Origin: UBA2705 sp963977125
GTDB taxonomy: Bacteria > Pseudomonadota > Alphaproteobacteria > Micavibrionales > Micavibrionaceae
NCBI GenBank assembly: GCA_963977125.1
Contig: CAXBNJ010000001.1
Location: 558,001-622,000 of the forward strand
Reading direction: 5' to 3'
DNA: 64,000 bases
Position 1 is the stretch's first letter. The number at the start of each line of letters is the position of its first letter. Positions 43,763-50,707 of this stretch are shown in pieces. Below the pieces are notes generated by a model. That model was not told the DNA's origin. It searched no databases and saw only the letters and a program-made list of their open reading frames with translations. Position numbers and translations under genes: made by a program.

Positions 43763-44668
43763 ATGAGCGTAGAGTTAAAAAATATTGTTATAATCGGTTT
43801 TGGCCTTATCGGCTCGTCAATTGCACGCGCCGTGAAACGCAAAGATCCATCAATAAAAATCACCGCGATAGATTGTAATCGTGATTACTTACAATATGCC
43901 GTCGATAATAATATCGCGGATGTTGCTTATGATGAATATGATCATTATTTATCGGACGCTGATTTAATTATTCTATGTACGCCGATTGGCCAAATGGGCA
44001 AAATAGCACAAGCCATCTCACCATATTTGCTTAAGAATATTGTTGTGAGTGATGTTGGCTCCGTGAAGCAATCCGTTGTTGAGAGCGTCACAGATAAATT
44101 GCCATACCCTGAAATGTTTGTGCCTGCCCATCCTATATCAGGGGCAGAAACATCGGGGCCTGAATCTGGTTTTGCGGAGCTGTATAATGATCGTTGGGCC
44201 ATTATCACGCCAACCGAACAAACAGATTTACGTGCGATTGAAACGGTAACGGCTTTATGGGAGTTATGCGGCGCTAATGTCGACTTCATGGAGATGAAGC
44301 ACCATGATTTAGTGCTGGCTATAACGTCACATTTACCGCACTTAATTGCGTATTCTATTGTTGGCACAGCCAGTAATATGGCCGAAGATTTACAGCGCGA
44401 AGTGATTAAATATTCAGCCGGTGGCTTTCGTGACTTTACGCGTATAGCTGGGTCAGACCCTGTTATGTGGCGTGATATTTTCATCGAGAATAAAGACAGC
44501 GTTCTTGATGTTTTACAGCGCTTTAGTGAAGACTTAACTGAGCTACAAAAAGCCATTCGTAAAGATAAGTCTGAGTTTCTCGAAGAACATTTTATCAAAA
44601 CCAGAAAAATTCGTAATGCGGTTCTTGATTCTGGACAGGCTGGGCGTACGCCGTATAAGAAAGTTTAA
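43763..44668 (+). CDS. tyrA: Prephenate (arogenate) dehydrogenase
   Basis: 301-residue NAD(P)-dependent dehydrogenase of tyrosine synthesis. The Rossmann start IVIIGFGLIGSSIARAVKR, DADLIILCTPIGQMG, the catalytic-site PAHPISGAETSGPESGFAELY and the ITSHLPHLIAYSI helix are intact. It pairs with the upstream chorismate mutase in one transcription unit. Prephenate versus arogenate use cannot be read from sequence alone. A bidirectional terminator follows. Confidence 0.93.
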   Translation: MSVELKNIVIIGFGLIGSSIARAVKRKDPSIKITAIDCNRDYLQYAVDNNIADVAYDEYDHYLSDADLIILCTPIGQMGKIAQAISPYLLKNIVVSDVGSVKQSVVESVTDKLPYPEMFVPAHPISGAETSGPESGFAELYNDRWAIITPTEQTDLRAIETVTALWELCGANVDFMEMKHHDLVLAITSHLPHLIAYSIVGTASNMAEDLQREVIKYSAGGFRDFTRIAGSDPVMWRDIFIENKDSVLDVLQRFSEDLTELQKAIRKDKSEFLEEHFIKTRKIRNAVLDSGQAGRTPYKKV

Positions 44669-44730
44669 AACGACACGCAGGCCGTTCTGCATGAGAACAG
44701 ATTACAGATTAAAAACATCTATAAAAAACG

Positions 44731-44766
44731 CGGCGACCTAATTAAATAGGCCGCCGAAGTTTTTAT
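44731..44766. terminator. Bidirectional terminator between tyrA and the DUF2125 gene
   Basis: Imperfect stem CGGCGACCTA / TAGGCCGCCG with loop ATTAAA. A T-run follows on the plus strand (AAGTTTTT), and a longer one on the minus strand (GCGTTTTTTAT). Confidence 0.72.
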
Positions 44767-44806
44767 AAGGCCATATTTTTATATGTGCCGGAATGGGAAA
44801 TGTTAG

Positions 44807-45625
44807 CTACTCAGCGGTAAGGTTTACCTGCGGGGCTTCTCTTGACCAGTCAATGAACTTGAAGGGCATAAGTTTTAAGAAGCTTAAATATACCGCGTTG
44901 TTAACAATGCGCAGAGTATAACTTAAATCTTCAGCCGATGTGATCATTGTGAGCATGCCGATTTTCTGAGCAAGCTTCTTCTTTTGCGCAGGTGTCATGT
45001 TTTCACCAGCTTCAAACTTTGCTTTAAGGCGGTTATTCATCTCCACAATATAGCCCACTTCATCTAAGACCAGATTGATAATGCCTGCAGGCTGTAAACG
45101 GTTATCTAAAGTAATGTAACCATTGGATTTCAGCTGTAGTCCCTTATCCTTAAGGGAGAATTCAAAATTATGAATTTCAAGATTTTCTTGTAGTTCTTGC
45201 CACTGTGCGATAGCGGCTTGCCCAGCGTCTTGACCAGGCCAGTTTTTCGGTAGGGTCACGCTAATATCAATGCGGTCTACACTAAAAGGATCTAGGCCTT
45301 TAAGCTGAGTAGAAATGCCTTGTGGGGCAGATAAATCCAAGGGGCGACCTGGCGCAAACCAGCCTTTAATGCGTATAAGGGGAATTGAGATACTGACATC
45401 TTGCGATTTAATATCGCCCGCCCATGTCACAACGAATTCTTTTGGAAAGCCAGATACGGTGGTACGTGAATTCTCAATCACCATATTGGGCATGCTAACC
45501 TTTAATGCTTCTTCTTGTGTGGTTATAGCGCCTTTGATTTTCCCACCCATATAATACCAAGCGGCTGTATATGCGACACCAGCGATAACAATCAGAACGA
45601 TAATGACTTTTAAAAATTTAAACAT
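44807..45625 (-). CDS. DUF2125 family protein
   Basis: 272 residues from ATG 45625 (AAGGGA seven bases upstream). An N-terminal membrane anchor (about 4-22, VIIVLIVIAGVAYTAAWYYMGG) is followed by a beta-rich periplasmic domain of the alphaproteobacterial DUF2125 type: TTVSGFPKEFVVTW, ISIPLIRIKGWFAPGRPLDL and LQLKSNGYITLDNRLQPAGIINL (in parts). Function is unknown; beta-rich proteins of this kind are often linked to the outer envelope. It lies near tyrA as in many alphaproteobacteria. It is the last gene of the leftward ftsEX envelope operon, one base after the plsC stop. Confidence 0.78.
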   Translation of the reverse strand: MFKFLKVIIVLIVIAGVAYTAAWYYMGGKIKGAITTQEEALKVSMPNMVIENSRTTVSGFPKEFVVTWAGDIKSQDVSISIPLIRIKGWFAPGRPLDLSAPQGISTQLKGLDPFSVDRIDISVTLPKNWPGQDAGQAAIAQWQELQENLEIHNFEFSLKDKGLQLKSNGYITLDNRLQPAGIINLVLDEVGYIVEMNNRLKAKFEAGENMTPAQKKKLAQKIGMLTMITSAEDLSYTLRIVNNAVYLSFLKLMPFKFIDWSREAPQVNLTAE

Positions 45626-45626
45626 A

Positions 45627-46364
45627 TTATTTCCCTTGGTTCGTGCTTTCAGCAATAAGCTCTGCTGTCTTAGACTCGATTTGTTGTTGAATTATAGCAA
45701 GGCCTTCATTTATAGCCAAGCCAGATTCTAGTGGAGGTAGAAATTCAAATATAACTTTTCCGCCTTTTTTGTGAAAAGCATTACGCCCCCAAAAAAGCCC
45801 TGTATTTAAAGCCATTGGTACAATAGGCAAACCAGAATCACGCTGCATACGCATTATGCCGGCTTTATAAGGTTTATCTTTTACCGTTTGGCTTGTGGTA
45901 ACACGCGTTCCTTGCGGGAAGATAATGATGGGGCGTTTCATTGATGCCGCTTGCGCCGTGCCTTCTACGATTGAGGATAAAGCGCGCTCCCTGCTTGATC
46001 GGTCAATGCCAATAAGTTGCATTTTCTTTGCATACCAACCCCATATAGGGATTTGGAAGAGCTCTTTTTTCATTACAATGGCAGGGTCTTTAAACAGTAA
46101 ATGTAATTTAAGCGTTTCATAGGATGATTGGTGTTTCGCCGCGACGATATATGCTTGGTCTTTGGGAAGGTTTTCGATTCCGCGCACTTCATAATCAAGG
46201 CCGAGTATGTAGCGCTCAAGCATATGAACTATTTTTAAATAGACCTCGACCATAGTGCACAGCCATGATCGCGGCGTTAATAAAAATGGCAAATACAAAA
46301 AGCACAGCAGGGCTGTGATCGGGTAATAGACGATATTAAAAATTAGGGAGCGTATTATTTCCAT
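45627..46364 (-). CDS. plsC: 1-acyl-sn-glycerol-3-phosphate acyltransferase (PlsC family, second copy)
   Basis: 245 residues from ATG 46364, whose A overlaps the stop of the upstream gene (TAATG); a TTG at 46376 is also in frame. It has a membrane segment at about 8-28, block I KHQSSYET (Glu in place of Asp, normal in this subfamily), block II LIGIDRSSRERAL, and block III FPQGTRVTTSQ. It makes phosphatidic acid at the inner membrane. It differs from the 11009 homologue, which has HMSMAD and FPEGTT, suggesting distinct substrates. It is part of the ftsE-ftsX-DUF2125 operon. Confidence 0.9.
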   Translation of the reverse strand: MEIIRSLIFNIVYYPITALLCFLYLPFLLTPRSWLCTMVEVYLKIVHMLERYILGLDYEVRGIENLPKDQAYIVAAKHQSSYETLKLHLLFKDPAIVMKKELFQIPIWGWYAKKMQLIGIDRSSRERALSSIVEGTAQAASMKRPIIIFPQGTRVTTSQTVKDKPYKAGIMRMQRDSGLPIVPMALNTGLFWGRNAFHKKGGKVIFEFLPPLESGLAINEGLAIIQQQIESKTAELIAESTNQGK

Positions 46365-46972
46365 TAATCTAAACAACTTACTATATTTTGCAGTAAACAG
46401 GCTTTGATTAGCACTGTTTTATTAAACTCTTTGCGCATAATACGCCAAAATTTCAATTTTGTAGGATTTAAATGCTCAATGCTCACAGGATACCCCGTAA
46501 GCGTTAATTTAGGCAGGTTATCACGCATTACGGCTTTAGTGCGCGGCAGGTGATAGCTCGATGTAACAACGATAGCCTGCGTATAATTATGTGCGTTCAG
46601 CCAAAGTTTAGATTGTTCAGCATTACCAAAGGTATTAAGGGCGTCATGATCTATATCAATTTTATCTTCTAGGCTATCAGTCGCGCCGCTCGCCCATTTT
46701 TCTATGATTGTGGTTTTATCAAGGCGCTTATCAACGCCTGTAATGAATATTGCAGGGCTATTAATACTTTGCGCGAGGCTTAAGCCGGCTTCAATGCGCC
46801 CAACATCGCCAGTCAAAATGATGATAGGGCGCTCCATAATTTCAGCGATTTTAGGCTGAGGTAAAAAATAGCTATAGGCTATAAAGGCCATAAAGCCTAA
46901 AGCCCACAAAACGACCAAGCCTTGCACGGACAATATTATGATGTTTTTCAGATTTAATTTTTCTTTGTTCAT
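46364..46972 (-). CDS. YdcF/DUF218 family membrane protein
   Basis: 202 residues from ATG 46972. The longest reading (to 47056) would overlap ftsX by about 56 bases. One membrane helix lies near the N-terminus (about 12-36), followed by the DUF218 core: PIIILTGDVGRIEAGLSLAQ, AIFITGVD, NTFGNAEQSKLWL and VVTSSYHLPRTKAVM, the last being the family hallmark. Relatives include the vancomycin-sensitivity protein SanA and ElyC, linked to envelope integrity and lipid-carrier metabolism. Common next to ftsX-plsC in alphaproteobacteria. Confidence 0.83.
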   Translation of the reverse strand: MNKEKLNLKNIIILSVQGLVVLWALGFMAFIAYSYFLPQPKIAEIMERPIIILTGDVGRIEAGLSLAQSINSPAIFITGVDKRLDKTTIIEKWASGATDSLEDKIDIDHDALNTFGNAEQSKLWLNAHNYTQAIVVTSSYHLPRTKAVMRDNLPKLTLTGYPVSIEHLNPTKLKFWRIMRKEFNKTVLIKACLLQNIVSCLD

Positions 46973-47000
46973 ATCATCAAGCTTATTATAAATTATGATC

Positions 47001-47927
47001 TTAAGGCATTTTCCGCATTTCGCTGAGCACTGTTCGGCAGCCGATAAACAAAGCAATGCTACAAATAACCACAGGTACGATTAACAGCATTAAGAACTGA
47101 TCTTGATCAAATGTAAAACTCGGTAAAAATTCTATGTCAGCTTTAAGCAAGGTTAGTGATAATAATGATAAAATCATCACGGCGATTAAATAGCCGCTAA
47201 AACAGGCGGGGATTGATATGCGTGAAAGATAGAGCACAAATTGTTTGAGTATAAATTGATCTGTCGCGCCCATAATATGCAGTAAATAAAGCTCTTCTTT
47301 ATAAATCGACATGCGGGCGCGCACCGCGCCAGATATTACAAATATAGTCGTCGCCAGTGTAATGCTTAATATAAGTACGCCAAGGCTATGAACGCCGCGC
47401 ATAATATCTAAAAACTTATCAAGCCAGTTTTGATGCGTTTGTAGCCTTGCTCTCGGAGTGATTTTTTTTATGCGTTCGGCTAATTGTTCCAAGCTGGCAT
47501 TATCATCGGAGGTCACTTTAAAATTAATAATTATCGGCATTTCAAGGCTATCTAATATTTGACTGTCTTGTCCCAGCCACGGCTTCAATAAATTCGAAAC
47601 CGCATTTTGATCCATAAGGCTGATATCATGGGCAATCGCGCTGTTTTCAAGTAAATCAATAACGCGTTTTTGGTTTTGTGTATTTTGTGCCTGTGAAATT
47701 ACGGCGCCATCTTCTTGCAAAGCGGGGATTTCAATGCTGGCCTGATACTCAATTAAGCTGCGCCAATTATCAACGGTTTTAAACAGCGATAAATGTATCG
47801 ACGATATAATCACAGCTAATAACGTCATCAGTATAATTAAGATAAAGAGCTGTAAGCTGCCAGATTTTTTATGTAGCGGCAGCACGTAAGATTTTGGTGA
47901 GAAAATTTGGCGAAGAGCTTGGATCAT
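47001..47927 (-). CDS. ftsX: Cell-division protein FtsX
   Basis: 308-residue permease-like partner of FtsE. Four membrane helices are visible (about 27-50, 182-203, 230-258, 283-300) around a periplasmic domain. It has the conserved KEELYLLHIMGATDQFILKQF cytoplasmic loop that contacts FtsE. FtsEX signals to peptidoglycan hydrolases at the septum. It overlaps ftsE by four bases (ATGA). The downstream genes are envelope lipid functions. Confidence 0.93.
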   Translation of the reverse strand: MIQALRQIFSPKSYVLPLHKKSGSLQLFILIILMTLLAVIISSIHLSLFKTVDNWRSLIEYQASIEIPALQEDGAVISQAQNTQNQKRVIDLLENSAIAHDISLMDQNAVSNLLKPWLGQDSQILDSLEMPIIINFKVTSDDNASLEQLAERIKKITPRARLQTHQNWLDKFLDIMRGVHSLGVLILSITLATTIFVISGAVRARMSIYKEELYLLHIMGATDQFILKQFVLYLSRISIPACFSGYLIAVMILSLLSLTLLKADIEFLPSFTFDQDQFLMLLIVPVVICSIALFIGCRTVLSEMRKMP

Positions 47928-48652
47928 AAGATAATCCCCGCTTGGTCATTAGCCTTATTATTCTTATTCTTATCATCGTTCATAAGGTTTTGAGGCTCTT
48001 CAATTGTGAGCTGACCATCATTTAGGATCAATTTTTTATGATAAAAATTATCCATCATTTGTTGGTTATGTGTCGCCACGACCATCGTTGTGCCCATGCG
48101 GTTAAGCTGTTCGAATAAGCCCATAAGCTTATAGCCAATAACATCATCAAGGTTACCTGTCGGCTCATCCGCGAGTAAGAGGCGGGGCTTGGATATGACG
48201 GCGCGTGCAATGGCGATGCGCTGTTGCTGACCGCCAGACAGGGTCATGGGTAGGCGGTGCATGTAATCACCAAGCTCAACCCATTCCAAAAGCTCTGTAA
48301 CGTCGGCTTTAATTTGCTTTTCACTTTTCTGGCTTAATCGTAAGGGCAGAGCGACATTTTCAAAGGCTGTTAAATGGTTCAACAAGCGGAAATCCTGAAA
48401 GACCACGCCGACCTTCTGACGGAGTGAGGCTTTTTGATCGCGCTCTAGGCTTTTTAGGTCATGGCCGAACATGCTGATTTCGCCGCGCGTGGGCTTTAAA
48501 CCAAGATAGAGCAAGGACATAAGACTGGTTTTACCCGAACCACTAGGTCCCGTCAAAAAATGAAAGGAGCCCGGTTCCAATATAAAGTGAATATCACTTA
48601 AAACCTCAGGGCCAATGCCATAGCGTAGGCCGATATGAGAAAATTTAATCAT
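47924..48652 (-). CDS. ftsE: Cell-division ATP-binding protein FtsE
   Basis: 242-residue ABC ATPase: Walker A GPSGSGKTSLMSLLY, Q-loop VVFQDFRLLNHLTAFENVALPL, signature LSGGQQQRIAIARA, Walker B LLLADEPTGNLD and switch His in VATHNQQ. The C-terminus has an Asn/Lys-rich extension (NDDKNKNNKAND) not typical of the family. It starts within the end of the preceding TPR-like gene (8-base overlap). Confidence 0.95.
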   Translation of the reverse strand: MIKFSHIGLRYGIGPEVLSDIHFILEPGSFHFLTGPSGSGKTSLMSLLYLGLKPTRGEISMFGHDLKSLERDQKASLRQKVGVVFQDFRLLNHLTAFENVALPLRLSQKSEKQIKADVTELLEWVELGDYMHRLPMTLSGGQQQRIAIARAVISKPRLLLADEPTGNLDDVIGYKLMGLFEQLNRMGTTMVVATHNQQMMDNFYHKKLILNDGQLTIEEPQNLMNDDKNKNNKANDQAGIIL

Positions 48653-49451
48653 TTAGGTTTTCAGCGCCCTGTTTAATTGGGACATTTATCGCCATGTCTT
48701 GTTTTGTTAAAATATTCAGCAAGGCTTCTGATTTAATATAAGGGTCATTTATATAACTGACCGCTTGCAGAGCTGGTGAGAGCAAACCTTGCTTGATAAA
48801 GCTATGGGCAATGACGCCATATGCTTTGTTTTTGAATGCATTATTTTCAATGTTCTGTAAGGCAATAAAGGCTGAATCCGTTTCAGCTTTTGCCGCCATG
48901 ATTTCTGCTATTTCCTGAAATGATTTTTGACGCAGGGATAAGGTCTCGACTTTCTTGGCATCTTGTAAGGCGCGGTCGAATAAATCGGCATTGGCCTCAG
49001 CCATGGCTAAATAAGTCAGCGCTATTTCTTGCGAATCTTTTAGGCTAATAAGGCCCGCTCTAATATGTAGCTGGTCAAAATAACTGTTTTTATCATCATC
49101 ATTTAGAGCAAGGTCATTAATACCAAAACCAATGGCGCGTATGGTCAAGGATTGTGTGTCAGGGCTGGTGATTGCGCTTATTATCCCAATTGCCTCATCA
49201 ATTTTATTCTGACGTAGTAATTGTTTGGCGTATTCACGATAAGATTGGTCACGCCAGCGTTGATTATTAATGGCAGGAATATTTTCACCAAGCAATTTCA
49301 AAGCACATTCAACGGCTGCTGTGTCGTGTAATTCTTGGCATGGAAATTTAACTTCTGCATGACTTTGAGAGCTTAAAATCGTGGTGAATAGAGCGCAGAT
49401 TAAAACCAGCATTAAAATAGGATAATGCTTTGTGTTCGCTTGTCTATTCAT
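48645..49451 (-). CDS. Exported helical-repeat (TPR-like) protein, unknown
   Basis: About 268 residues from ATG 49451, chosen because the reading then begins with a good signal peptide (KHYPILMLVLICALFTTILS, cleavage near SHA). The longest reading starts at 49502. The mature part is all-helical with TPR-like units (YAKQLLRQNKIDEAIGIISAI, YLAMAEANADLFDRALQDAKKV) and two Cys near its start (FPCQEL, VECALK). No firm family. It overlaps ftsE by eight bases, so a link to septal or envelope function is plausible by context only. Confidence 0.68.
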   Translation of the reverse strand: MNRQANTKHYPILMLVLICALFTTILSSQSHAEVKFPCQELHDTAAVECALKLLGENIPAINNQRWRDQSYREYAKQLLRQNKIDEAIGIISAITSPDTQSLTIRAIGFGINDLALNDDDKNSYFDQLHIRAGLISLKDSQEIALTYLAMAEANADLFDRALQDAKKVETLSLRQKSFQEIAEIMAAKAETDSAFIALQNIENNAFKNKAYGVIAHSFIKQGLLSPALQAVSYINDPYIKSEALLNILTKQDMAINVPIKQGAENLND

Positions 49452-49574
49452 CGTCATATCCATAAGTTTTTTTGTAACGTTTTCTGCGGTTAAAGACATC
49501 ATTACTTGATGCGCGAATAATTACGGCTTATATTATATAGACATTATAACAACGTGAAAAAGTAAGTAAAAGAC

Positions 49575-50654
49575 ATGATTATTGTCTGCCCAAAGTGTTC
49601 CACACGCTATATTATTCCTGATGGCTCCATTGGAGAAGCAGGACGCAAAATGCGTTGTAATAATTGCGGCGATTTATGGACGCAAATGCCTGATGATGCC
49701 GCGAATAACGACGTGCATGATACAGATGATGCGCTGTCTGACTTTGATCCGTCTGATATAGCTATGCCCAACTCATCTGAGCAAACAGGGCTTGATGAGG
49801 GCGAAGAAGATCCTTTTACGCCCGCGTTAAATAGTCAACATAATAAGAAAGCTGAAGTTTCTATACCAAAATCGATTCGTCCAGATCAAAGAGATCGCGG
49901 CGGTCGCCTTGTGCAGAAGACGGCGCAGAATAAAAATTCTTGGAAAACCTATGCATTGAGTGCTGGCGCGGCGTGCCTTATATTGGGCGTTGGGATAGGG
50001 GGCGCGCTCTCTACAGCCGAAACAACAATTCTAGAGCATCAGAATTTACGGCCTTTATTCGCGGCTTTTGGTAAAGACCCCTATGGCAAAGTCGAAGATT
50101 TGACCTTTGATCAAGTTATGCTCAGTTATAATATTGAAACAGAGTCATTTGATTTAATGGGGGCGTTGATTAATTTGAAAAAAGCACCCGTTATCCTGCC
50201 GATGGCCAAAGTGGTGTTTTCTGATAAATATAAAATCCCCTTAGATGTGTGGGATATTGCTTTAGTCGATATACCTGTATTACAGGGCGAAAGTAGCGCT
50301 TATTTTGAATTTTCTTATCCTATGGATGAAGATACATCAAAGAAAGTTGCGTCGATTACGGTTGAGTTCGCTGGTGGTACGAAGCCTCTCATCGCCGCGA
50401 TAACACCACATGCGTCCTTGAGCCCGCTAGAAATGGCGGTTAAAGAAGCTGAACACGCAGCAGAGGCGGTTGCTCCTATGCGAGAGCATGAGCGTAAGCG
50501 CGAACATAAGCAAGCGCATGAGAGTGAACATATGCCCGCCCTCGTGAGTGACGAGAGCGTACCGCCTGCGATGACGGATGAAGATATGCATGCTACAGAA
50601 GAGCCGCATATGGCACTAGAACATCAGACCGCCCCAGAGCCCGATCACCATTAA
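49575..50654 (+). CDS. Zinc-ribbon (MJ0042-type) membrane protein with DUF3426-like domain and His/Glu-rich tail
   Basis: 359 residues. The N-terminal zinc ribbon has C5-x2-C8 and C28-x2-C31 (VCPKCSTRYIIPDG, RCNNCGDLW). An acidic linker follows, then a single membrane helix at about 124-145, and a periplasmic domain (about 170-280) like DUF3426. The last 65 residues are strongly enriched in His and Glu (EHERKREHKQAHESEH and a final PDHH), which might bind metal. Such proteins often sit divergent to ftsE in alphaproteobacteria, as here. Function unknown. Confidence 0.82.
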   Translation: MIIVCPKCSTRYIIPDGSIGEAGRKMRCNNCGDLWTQMPDDAANNDVHDTDDALSDFDPSDIAMPNSSEQTGLDEGEEDPFTPALNSQHNKKAEVSIPKSIRPDQRDRGGRLVQKTAQNKNSWKTYALSAGAACLILGVGIGGALSTAETTILEHQNLRPLFAAFGKDPYGKVEDLTFDQVMLSYNIETESFDLMGALINLKKAPVILPMAKVVFSDKYKIPLDVWDIALVDIPVLQGESSAYFEFSYPMDEDTSKKVASITVEFAGGTKPLIAAITPHASLSPLEMAVKEAEHAAEAVAPMREHERKREHKQAHESEHMPALVSDESVPPAMTDEDMHATEEPHMALEHQTAPEPDHH

Positions 50655-50707
50655 GCTATTTTTTTATGAGAAAAATACGCAGCGGGCTTTAATTAACCCG
50701 TGGTAAT

